A stretch of 6,131 nucleotides of DNA from Gammaproteobacteria bacterium (GTDB taxonomy: Bacteria > Pseudomonadota > Gammaproteobacteria > Chromatiales > Chromatiaceae). Position 1 is the first letter of the stretch. Every line of letters begins with the position of its first letter. The DNA lies in the NCBI GenBank assembly GCA_030621975.1, contig JAUXGQ010000117.1, positions 1 through 6,131 on the forward strand, in the 5' to 3' direction. Made by a program: the position numbers and the translations under genes. The notes below the pieces were generated by a model. That model saw only the letters and a list, made by a program, of their open reading frames with translations, did no database searches and had not been told where the DNA came from. Shown here one piece after another: positions 1-5,292 of the stretch.

Positions 1-3
1 AGC

Positions 4-168
4 TAGGAGCCTGTCCGAAAATAGCGGTCGTAGCGAGGGCAAGGCTGGTTGAGTCAGATTTCCCGATCATTTGAGGCGAATAGTGGACCTATTTAACGAA
101 AATGATCGGAAAAGCTGGCCAACCAGGCTTGGCCGCAGTAGATCAGTCTATTCCCGGACAGGCTCCTA
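4..168. mobile_element. MITE-like fold-back element with 14-bp terminal inverted repeats
   Basis: The ends are perfect inverted repeats: TAGGAGCCTGTCCG at 4-17 and its reverse complement at 155-168. Homology between the arms continues inward with gaps. Both arms, read from their own end, contain an AATAG after the terminal repeat, then a CAAG(G/C)CTGGTTG block, then CCGATCATTT, leaving a short central spacer around 75-105. The whole element could therefore fold into a long hairpin. It has no room for a transposase, so it would be a non-autonomous element moved in trans. The outermost TA on each side may be a 2-bp target duplication, as in IS630/Tc1-type transposition; this is inference, because only three bases lie outside the left end. 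The right end forms the stop codon of the SUMF1-like gene. Confidence 0.72.
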
Positions 169-960
169 TGGCATCCATCCGGGATATTTCAGCGACGGCG
201 CCCGTTTCCTGCTGACGAGACGAAAACCGCGACCGTAGGTTCGATAATCGGGCCTGCTCCCGGCGCGGGACGACAGGCGTACCTTGTGCGCGTTGTCGTG
301 CCAGGAGCCCCCGCGGATAGCGCGGTATTCCTTGGCGAGATTCTCGTCGAAATAATGCTGCTCCTCGCCGGAAAACTCGTTTCCGAATTTCGAACAGGTC
401 CATTCCCACACGTTGCCTATCACATCGCAGAGGCCGAAGGGGTTGGGTTCAAAAGTGTCTACGGGAGAGGTCTTGTCATTACTCCAGGGGCTGCCGCTGT
501 CGACGCAGTTCGCTTTGTTTGCGCCTATCTCGTTGCCCCACCAGTAATCCGTCTCGGCTCCCGCGCGGGCGGCGTACTCCCACTCGGCCTCGGTCGGCAG
601 CCGGTAAAGGTGCCCCGTCTGTTCGCTCAGCCATTTGCAATAAGCCATGGCGTCCAGCCAGGAGACGTTGATGACAGGTCGGTTTTCCCGCCCCCAGCCG
701 TTGTCGTAGGGCTTCTCCCTGCCGGTGGCCTGGGCGAATCTGTCGTAGTCGGCAAAGGTGACCGGATAAACGCCTGCGGCGAAGCGTTCTACGTATACCT
801 CATGTACGGGTTTCTCATTGGCCCACCCGCTGCCGCTGATATCCCCCATACGAAAGCTGCCACTGGGTATCCAGATCATGTCCGGCCCCGGCGATCCTTC
901 TTTCAAGCTGTCGCGAAAGGGACCGGTGGGCGCGTCTGGTGGCGTGTTGTTTCTCTCCAT
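166..960 (-). CDS. SUMF1/FGE-fold (formylglycine-generating enzyme family) protein lacking the FGE active-site cysteines
   Basis: A 264-residue protein of the FGE-sulfatase/SUMF1 family (PF03781 type, C-type-lectin-like fold). Family hallmarks appear in order: IPSGSFRMG (31-39), RPVINVSW followed by AMAYCKWL (94-111), YRLPTEAEWEYAARAG (119-134), NPFGLCDVIGNVWEWT (173-188), RGGSW (216-220) and GRGFRLV (243-249). In true formylglycine-generating enzymes the segment after RGGS carries two copper-binding cysteines. Here it reads HDNAHKVR with none, so sulfatase activation is unlikely; PvdO- or EgtB-like relatives or a non-catalytic binding role are open alternatives. There is no signal peptide. 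The start is the ATG at 958-960 with only a weak upstream AGG; family homology begins just downstream and the same MERN/MEKK-type start recurs in the remnant at 1664-1732. The TAG stop coincides with the end of the MITE. Family assignment is firm; the substrate is unknown. Confidence 0.9.
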   Translation of the reverse strand: MERNNTPPDAPTGPFRDSLKEGSPGPDMIWIPSGSFRMGDISGSGWANEKPVHEVYVERFAAGVYPVTFADYDRFAQATGREKPYDNGWGRENRPVINVSWLDAMAYCKWLSEQTGHLYRLPTEAEWEYAARAGAETDYWWGNEIGANKANCVDSGSPWSNDKTSPVDTFEPNPFGLCDVIGNVWEWTCSKFGNEFSGEEQHYFDENLAKEYRAIRGGSWHDNAHKVRLSSRAGSRPDYRTYGRGFRLVSRKRAPSLKYPGWMP

Positions 961-1054
961 GCCTGTGTTACGCGGTGATTTACAGAATACGAAATGAAGC
1001 TATGATAGCGAACATACTAACGGGAACCGTGATCCGACGACAAGGTATACCGAG
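877..1054. repeat. Direct repeat copy A (SUMF1-gene 5' end plus upstream region)
   Basis: This stretch resembles 1664-1826 in the same orientation. From the start codon outward (959-1054) I count about 15 mismatches in 96 bases without gaps, roughly 84% identity. Inside the coding part (877-958) similarity is lower, about two-thirds over the last 50 bases, with a gap of about 16 bases in the other copy. Similarity stops near the CCGAG at 1050-1054. The two copies flank the ribbon-helix-helix/coiled-coil cassette. Confidence 0.8.
979..1006 (+). promoter_or_regulatory. Candidate sigma70 promoter in repeat copy A, pointing into the cassette
   Basis: TTTACA (979-984) and TATGAT (1001-1006) are separated by 16 bp, each matching the sigma70 consensus at five of six positions. 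Both boxes and the spacing are kept exactly in repeat copy B, though the spacer itself has changed, which supports function or recent common origin. No rightward gene follows this copy: the next gene is the leftward coiled-coil ORF, so transcription from here would be antisense to the cassette. It is predicted from sequence alone. Confidence 0.45.
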
Positions 1055-1091
1055 GCTATGGGATATGCGCCGCCATCAAGGTCTTCGCGGC

Positions 1092-1298
1092 CTATTTCTT
1101 TTCGATTCGATTTTTCGGAGTCTCAAAGCCCTTGGCGGCCAAGGCGATCTCTAATGCCGTTTCCAACCGAATCACCCGGCCCGTCAGGTCCTCGATCCGG
1201 GCTTGCTGATCTTTCACAGTGGCCGCTAATCCTTCAACCTTGGCATCCATGCGGATTACACGGGCGATCCCGTCCCACATTTTGTCGGCAATCCCCAT
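1092..1298 (-). CDS. Small coiled-coil protein, second gene of the cassette
   Basis: A 68-residue protein that I cannot assign to a named family. After an amphipathic start (MGIADKMWDGIARVIRM) it has a heptad-like run of V, L, I and hydrophilic residues from about 19 to 52, including QQARIEDLTGRVIRLETALE, which suggests a parallel coiled coil and oligomerisation. The tail is basic (PKNRIEKK). There is no signal peptide or membrane segment. Its ATG overlaps the TGA stop of the upstream ribbon-helix-helix gene by one base (TGATG), a layout typical of translational coupling, so the two proteins are probably made together and may bind each other. The clean overlap and the coiled-coil pattern argue that it is a real gene; its function is unknown. 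Confidence 0.68.
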   Translation of the reverse strand: MGIADKMWDGIARVIRMDAKVEGLAATVKDQQARIEDLTGRVIRLETALEIALAAKGFETPKNRIEKK

Positions 1299-1585
1299 CA
1301 GGCTGTGCTGCCTCTTGCTTTGGCTTCCATTTCCGCAATCCGTTTGTTTGACTCCTCGACAAATGCCAGCGCATCATCGATAGCCCTCTCCGCGCTCCCG
1401 GTTGCCTTGTTCATTTCCCCGATCATGGCTTCCAGCTCTTTATCGTCGTTAGCAGGCCGATAGCCTTCTGCCGCTCGGCGCATATACTCGCCGGTAGTCA
1501 GTCCTGCCTTTCTGGCCTTGGCAACGACTCGCTTCTTTTCCGCCGGCGTCATGAGTACGGGAACTCGTTCTGTAGCTGCCGCCAT
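1298..1585 (-). CDS. Ribbon-helix-helix DNA-binding protein (MobC/antitoxin-like), first gene of the cassette
   Basis: A 95-residue protein. The N-terminal part fits a ribbon-helix-helix fold: a short strand (RVPVLMT, 7-13), a first helix (PAEKKRVVAKARKAG, 14-28), a turn, then a second helix (TTGEYMRRAAEGY, 30-42). The rest (about 47-92) is acidic-basic helical and may form a coiled coil. Such proteins occur as mobilisation accessory proteins (MobC type), antitoxins and small repressors; no relaxase or recognisable toxin is in the window, so the role is open. The start at 1583-1585 is chosen because GGGAGG lies six bases upstream. The frame stays open upstream to an ATG at 1730-1732, but that part belongs to a broken SUMF1-like gene. 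A promoter at 1625-1653 and a palindrome over the ribosome binding site fit autoregulation (inference). Confidence 0.75.
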   Translation of the reverse strand: MAAATERVPVLMTPAEKKRVVAKARKAGLTTGEYMRRAAEGYRPANDDKELEAMIGEMNKATGSAERAIDDALAFVEESNKRIAEMEAKARGSTA

Positions 1586-1591
1586 ATTGCG

Positions 1592-1604
1592 CCTCCCATA
1601 TGGG
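1592..1604 (-). promoter_or_regulatory. Shine-Dalgarno site of the RHH gene overlapped by a 10-bp palindrome
   Basis: On the minus strand GGGAGG (1597-1592) lies six bases before the ATG at 1585 and decides the start. It overlaps CCCATATGGG (1595-1604), a perfect palindrome. Ribbon-helix-helix proteins often bind short palindromes in their own leader, so this may be an operator; it could also be chance. Confidence 0.5.
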
Positions 1605-1624
1605 TATGTGCTGGTCATGAACAT

Positions 1625-1653
1625 ATTATGGCAAAGGAGCTTCATCGATTCAA
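1625..1653 (-). promoter_or_regulatory. Candidate sigma70 promoter of the RHH/coiled-coil cassette
   Basis: On the minus strand TTGAAT (1653-1648) and CATAAT (1630-1625) are spaced by 17 bp, matching the consensus at four and five of six positions. Transcription would begin near 1618, giving a leader of about 33 bases before the ATG at 1585. The promoter lies just inside the non-repeated segment, so the cassette carries its own promoter. Confidence 0.55.
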
Positions 1654-1663
1654 ACGCAGTGCG

Positions 1664-1732
1664 CATCTCCGATCCCGGCGAACCCGCATTTAAATCACCG
1701 CAGAAGGAACCGGGGTGTATTTTTTTCTCCAT
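1664..1732 (-). pseudogene. Remnant of a second SUMF1-like gene (first ~23 codons only)
   Basis: From the ATG at 1730-1732 the minus strand encodes MEKKIHPGSF and then CGDLNAGSPGSEM. This aligns with the start of the intact neighbour (MERNNTPPDA, then TGPFRDSLKEGSPGPDM): 8 of the last 17 residues are identical, and many differences are third-base changes, so both copies were probably coding when they diverged. After the GSPGSEM methionine the homology ends abruptly: the expected IPSGSFRMG and all later motifs are missing, and sequence of the ribbon-helix-helix cassette follows in the same frame. A fusion protein with the cassette is less likely than a dead fragment, because the RHH gene has its own strong ribosome binding site. 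Confidence 0.65.
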
Positions 1733-1750
1733 GCTCGTGTTACGCGGTGA

Positions 1751-1778
1751 TTTACAGAAGACGAAATGTAGTTATGAT
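1751..1778 (+). promoter_or_regulatory. Candidate sigma70 promoter of pat
   Basis: TTTACA (1751-1756), a 16-bp spacer and TATGAT (1773-1778). Transcription would start near 1785, leaving a leader of about 95 bases to the ATG at 1879, or about 58 to the GTG at 1843. The same two boxes with the same spacing occur in repeat copy A. Confidence 0.55.
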
Positions 1779-1878
1779 AACCAACATACAACCGGGAACC
1801 GTGGTCCGGCGACAGGATGTTCCGAGAGAGTTTTTGTAAGTTGTGGAATCCTGCAACCCTTTCCCGATATCCAAGGCC

Positions 1879-4593
1879 ATGAGCGCGCGCAATCTCAACA
1901 AGATCTTCAATCCGCGGCAGGTGGCGGTGGTCGGCGCCAGCGCCGATCCGAACGACAGTGGTTACACGGTACTGCGTAATCTGCTGGATTTCAGGTTTCA
2001 GGGGGTGGTCTACCCGGTCAACCCCGAAACCGAGTACGTCCAGGGTATCCAGTCTTACCCCGATCTGGCCGGTTTACCGAAACGTCCGGATCTGGCGGTG
2101 ATCTGCGGCGACCCGCAACACATCGTTGCCGATGTCAAGCAATCCTGTGAGGCGGGTGTGCCGGGTGTGCTGATTGTCTCCGCCGGGGTGCGCGGTACCC
2201 GTTCTCAGCGCGCTGATCTCAACCGGGAGATCCAGGAAATCGCGGCGCAATCCGGCGAAACGCGCATCATCGGCCCGGACGCCCTGGGTGTCATAACGCC
2301 CAGAATCGGACTCAATGCCAGTTTCACCCGCCACATGCCCAAACCGGGACACCTGGCGCTGCTCTCGCAATCCGGGGCCCTGGCCAGTGCGATCCTGGAC
2401 AGAGCGGTAGAAAAAGGCATCGGTTTGTCCCATTTTGCCTCGTTCGGGAATACGCCGGACGTCAGTTTTGGCGATCTCATCGACTATCTGGGCATGGACA
2501 ACAGCACCCGCGCCATCATCCTGTACGTGCAGTCCATCGACAAATCCAGGGATTTCATGTCGGCGGCGCGGGCCTTTGCCAAGTCCAAACCCATCGTTGC
2601 CTTCAAGGCCGGGCGCTTCAGCACGTCGGCACAGGCAGCGGCCCTGCAGACGGGGGAGATGGTGGCCGAGGACGCCGTCTATGAAGCGGCTTTTCAGCGT
2701 GCCGGTGTGGTTCGCACCACAGAACTCGACGACATCTTCGACGTCGCCGAACTGGTGGCCTGTAAGCGCATGCCAAAGGGGGCGCGACTGGCGATCGTCT
2801 CCAATTCCGGTGGCGCGGCGCTGGTGGCGGCCGATGCGCTTCTGGCACAACGCGGCATCCTGGCTGTCCTGTCGGATGAGACCCTGGATAAGCTTCGGGG
2901 CGTCTTGCCTGCGGCGGACATCGCGGGCAATCCGGTGGATCTCACCGACCAGGCGCCTCCTCAGTCCTTCGTCGACGCCACCCGGATCGTCATCGCGGAT
3001 AACCAGGTGGATGCGGTCCTCGTCCTGCTCACGCCCCAGGCCATGACCAATCCCACCGAAACCGCCGAGCGGCTGGGCGCTGTGACCAAAACCGTGGACA
3101 AGCCTGTGCTCGCCGCCTGGATGGGTGGTTTGAACGTGCATAAGGGGATACGTATTCTGAACCAGGCCGGTGTGCCGACCCATGCCTCGCCGGAGCATGC
3201 GGTGCGGGCTTTCATGCACCTGGTCAGCTATGCCCGTAACCTGAAGATTCTCTACGAGACCCCACGGGAGATTCCCATAAACTTTCCTCTCAATCGGAGG
3301 GAATTGCACAAAGAGTTGAACGGCGGAGCCGCACGAATCATCGAACAACCGCGCGGTCAAGGGCCCAGGGTTCTTTCAGATTATCAGACCAAGCGCCTGT
3401 TGCAGGCCTATGAGATACCGGTTTGCGAGACCTATGAAGCCTACTCCCGCCGGGAAGCGGTGAGAATGGCCCGGAGAATCGCCGCACCGGTCGCACTCAA
3501 GGTGCTGTCTACACCCCAGATTATCCACAAGTCCGATATCGGTGGCGTGGCGCTCAATCTGCAAAACCGCAAGCAGATCGCCGAGGCCTACGATCACATC
3601 CTGTCATCGGTGGCCGCGCACCGCCCGGACGTGGAGGTCAACGGAGTAACCGTTCAGGAAATGGTACAGGTTCGCGATGGCTTCGAGATGATTCTCGGGG
3701 CGAAAAAGGATCCAACCTTCGGTGCGGTGATCATGATCGGTATGGGCGGCTTCGGCAGCGGCATCCATCACGATCGAGCGCTCGGTCTGCCGCCCATCAA
3801 CGAGCGCCTGGCCTGGCATATGCTCGAGGCCCTGCGTTCCTGGCCGTTGCTGCAGGGCTACCGCGGCCGGCCGGGGGTCGACCTGGACCGTATTATCGAG
3901 GTCCTTATGCGCTTTTCCTATCTGGTGGCGGATTATCCGGAGTTTCTGGAGATCGATATCAATCCCCTGTCTGTGGGCCAGACGGATGTGGTGGCCCTGG
4001 ACTCGGTTTCATTGCTGGAGGATCTCGGTCAGCCGCAGCCCTACAAACCCTATCAGCATCTGGCGATCCGACCCTATCCGGAGGAGTACGTTCGGTATGC
4101 GTCATTGAAGGACAATACACCGGTGACACTGAGTCCCATCCGGCCGGAGGACGAGCCGCTGTGGAATGAATTGCTCAGCGCTGCCTCCCCGGAGTCTATC
4201 CGCTTCCGGTTCCGCTCCATGTTCAAGCAGGTGACCCATGAGATGGCCACGCGTCACTGTTACATCGATTACGAAAGGGAGATCAGCATCGTCGCGGCGG
4301 TGGAAGCCGATGCCCGGCGCAAGTTTGTGGGCATGGGCAGCCTTTCCATAGAATCGGACGAAACTGTGGCCGAATTTGCCATATTGGTGGCAGATGCCTG
4401 GCAGGGGAAGGGCCTGGGCAGCCTGTTGTTGGATTACTGTATGGAAATCGCCGTTCAGTGGGACGTACAGCGGATCGTTGCGGAAACCGATCCCCAGAAC
4501 ACTAAGATGCTGACGCTTTTCCGCAAACGCGGATTCAATTCAAAAGTGGATATCGAGAACGAGGTCGTATATCTCCACAAGCAGTTGGTTTGA
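1879..4593 (+). CDS. pat: Pat-type protein lysine acyltransferase: NDP-forming acyl-CoA synthetase-like region fused to a GNAT domain
   Basis: A 904-residue multidomain protein. In order: CoA-binding Rossmann domain (about 5-140; VVGAS at 17-21), succinyl-CoA-ligase-like domains (SQSGA 163-167, SNSGG 308-312, GNPVD 350-354), ATP-grasp (about 497-725; K541, HKSD 550-553, E691/D693/N695 as likely metal ligands) and GNAT (about 749-904) with the acetyl-CoA loop QGKGLG at 842-847 and E832 as a possible general base. Known relatives (Salmonella Pat, E. coli YfiQ/PatZ) use acetyl-CoA to acetylate lysines, notably of acetyl-CoA synthetase. The histidine phosphorylated in true ADP-forming synthetases (SHTG context) is here Q257 (LQTG), as expected of a regulatory, non-ligase version. 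Start: family proteins begin MSxRNL, matching the ATG at 1879; an in-frame GTG at 1843 would add 12 residues, and neither has a good ribosome binding site. The protein is cytoplasmic. The fold is certain; the acylation target is inferred. Confidence 0.9.
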   Translation: MSARNLNKIFNPRQVAVVGASADPNDSGYTVLRNLLDFRFQGVVYPVNPETEYVQGIQSYPDLAGLPKRPDLAVICGDPQHIVADVKQSCEAGVPGVLIVSAGVRGTRSQRADLNREIQEIAAQSGETRIIGPDALGVITPRIGLNASFTRHMPKPGHLALLSQSGALASAILDRAVEKGIGLSHFASFGNTPDVSFGDLIDYLGMDNSTRAIILYVQSIDKSRDFMSAARAFAKSKPIVAFKAGRFSTSAQAAALQTGEMVAEDAVYEAAFQRAGVVRTTELDDIFDVAELVACKRMPKGARLAIVSNSGGAALVAADALLAQRGILAVLSDETLDKLRGVLPAADIAGNPVDLTDQAPPQSFVDATRIVIADNQVDAVLVLLTPQAMTNPTETAERLGAVTKTVDKPVLAAWMGGLNVHKGIRILNQAGVPTHASPEHAVRAFMHLVSYARNLKILYETPREIPINFPLNRRELHKELNGGAARIIEQPRGQGPRVLSDYQTKRLLQAYEIPVCETYEAYSRREAVRMARRIAAPVALKVLSTPQIIHKSDIGGVALNLQNRKQIAEAYDHILSSVAAHRPDVEVNGVTVQEMVQVRDGFEMILGAKKDPTFGAVIMIGMGGFGSGIHHDRALGLPPINERLAWHMLEALRSWPLLQGYRGRPGVDLDRIIEVLMRFSYLVADYPEFLEIDINPLSVGQTDVVALDSVSLLEDLGQPQPYKPYQHLAIRPYPEEYVRYASLKDNTPVTLSPIRPEDEPLWNELLSAASPESIRFRFRSMFKQVTHEMATRHCYIDYEREISIVAAVEADARRKFVGMGSLSIESDETVAEFAILVADAWQGKGLGSLLLDYCMEIAVQWDVQRIVAETDPQNTKMLTLFRKRGFNSKVDIENEVVYLHKQLV

Positions 4594-4630
4594 GATTCAC
4601 CACCAATGGGACGGGTTAATCGAATAAAAT

Positions 4631-4713
4631 GTAGGTTGGGGTGAGGAAGGAACCCCCAACATGAGGGGAATGGATGGGTACGCGTTGGGGTTCGCAAGCT
4701 CACCCCAACCTAC
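4631..4713. repeat. Inverted pair of REP units (REPIN/BIME-like)
   Basis: The outer arms are a perfect 15-bp inverted repeat: GTAGGTTGGGGTGAG at 4631-4645 and its complement at 4699-4713. Each half is itself a hairpin preceded by GTAG. The left half pairs GTTGGGGT with CCCCCAAC (one extra C) around a GAGGAAGGA loop. The right half pairs GTTGGGGT (4684-4691) with ACCCCAAC (4702-4709) around a 10-base loop. A GTAG head followed by a small palindrome is the known layout of REP sequences mobilised by RAYT (TnpA-REP) proteins. The spacer between the units is about 23 bases. No RAYT gene is in the window. Confidence 0.75.
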
Positions 4714-4723
4714 GGGGCTTTTT
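4684..4723 (+). terminator. Possible intrinsic terminator of pat, formed by the right REP unit
   Basis: The 8-bp GC-rich hairpin at 4684-4709 is followed after TACGGGGC by five T residues (4719-4723). It lies 90 bases after the pat stop, and the next gene has its own ribosome binding site. The T-run starts about nine bases past this stem but only five past the longer 15-bp outer stem, so termination is plausible but unproven. Confidence 0.4.
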
Positions 4724-4792
4724 CACCGATTATTTATGCGGCGCTGTACTTGACCATACGAGTATCGCTAAAACAACCGAGGAGGATAACTA

Positions 4793-5206
4793 GTGGCGAA
4801 CAAGAAAAGGCTGAAAAAGGAAATAAAGCAGTTGCGAAAAAGGGTACAGAAGGCCATGGAGCGAAACCTGAAGGCCCAAAAAGAGCTCGGTCGTCTGCAG
4901 AAAAGGGTTGCCAGGCGTGATAAGTCGGTGACGGCGGCGTCGGGTCTGACTGGGGCCCGGTCCGAGGGCGCGTTGGATGAGACGCCGGGATCCGAAGCCC
5001 TGGTTGAGTCCGAGGAACGGGGTCTGGCCTCTGCTCAGAGGGCAACCTGGAAAAAGCACGCTTATCTGAGGGACCGATACGAGGCCCACCTCGCCAAAGG
5101 TCAGGACAAGACCGATGCACGAAAGCTCGCTAACGCAGACCTGGTGGATAAGTACGGTGAAGATTCCGGGTTCAGCGAACAGGAGTTGCAGGATATCCTC
5201 ACCTGA
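4793..5206 (+). CDS. Conserved-looking charged protein with N-terminal coiled coil, function unknown
   Basis: A 137-residue soluble protein that I do not recognise. Three parts are visible: a strongly basic helical start rich in K and R (about 2-45; KKRLKKEIKQLRKRV, then KELGRLQKRV) that looks like a coiled coil or nucleic-acid-binding helix; a flexible linker rich in S, G, E and A (46-80); and a C-terminal helical segment (81-136) with TWKKHAYLRDRYEAHLAKG and GFSEQELQDIL. There is no signal peptide, membrane segment or cysteine. The start is GTG at 4793 with an excellent GGAGG seven bases upstream (4781-4785); this site, rather than homology, is the main evidence for the gene and its start. 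It stands alone between two REP loci. A role in binding nucleic acid or ribosomes is only a guess from charge. Confidence 0.75.
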   Translation: MANKKRLKKEIKQLRKRVQKAMERNLKAQKELGRLQKRVARRDKSVTAASGLTGARSEGALDETPGSEALVESEERGLASAQRATWKKHAYLRDRYEAHLAKGQDKTDARKLANADLVDKYGEDSGFSEQELQDILT

Positions 5207-5209
5207 TCT

Positions 5210-5238
5210 TGCCTTGCGCATTTAAGGCACAGCTTTTT
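5210..5238 (+). terminator. Weak candidate terminator after the charged-protein gene
   Basis: TGCCTT (5210-5215) and AAGGCA (5224-5229) can pair around an 8-base loop, followed after CAGC by five T residues (5234-5238). The stem is short and the T-run is offset by four bases, so this is a weak call. The adjacent REP hairpin may contribute. Confidence 0.3.
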
Positions 5239-5267
5239 CCTGCGTTTCGTTCCTCAACGCAGGCTAC
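5239..5267 (-). repeat. Single REP unit with GTAG head and a changed but fully paired stem
   Basis: Read on the minus strand it starts with GTAG, then CCTGCGTT, a loop GAGGAACGA, and AACGCAGG, a perfect 8-bp stem. Aligned to the unit at 4631-4660, the GTAG head and the GAGGAA(C/G)GA loop are kept, while the stem bases differ in a way that keeps pairing. It lies between two genes, 26 bases before the DUF1223 start codon, and its hairpin could affect upstream mRNA ends. Confidence 0.65.
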
Positions 5268-5292
5268 GGTGAGTGAGCCAGGAGTGTAGACC

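Larger units (their letters stand above)
1664..1826. repeat. Direct repeat copy B
   Basis: Counterpart of 877-1054. The upstream part (1731-1826) is about 84% identical to 959-1054. It includes the block GTTACGCGGTGATTTACAGA, identical in both copies, and a GGGAACCGTG block further right. The coding part holds the SUMF1-like remnant. This copy lies directly before the pat gene and supplies its likely promoter. Confidence 0.8.

Noticed and set aside
166..960. Diversity-generating retroelement target (SUMF1/C-lectin folds are common targets)
   Set aside because: No template repeat, reverse transcriptase or adenine-specific variation is visible; the downstream side holds only the MITE.
286..978. 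Plus-strand open frame of 230 codons opposite the SUMF1-like gene
   Set aside because: The opposite strand encodes clear SUMF1 motifs over the same bases; the plus-strand translation has no family features.
2074..3360. Long minus-strand open frame (428 codons) opposite pat
   Set aside because: It lies wholly inside the pat gene, has no recognisable domain and is rich in R, G and H as expected for the shadow of a GC-rich gene.
4750..4755. TTGACC as a -35 box for the charged-protein gene
   Set aside because: No acceptable -10 box lies 16-18 bases downstream; the region at 4772-4779 is not AT-box-like.
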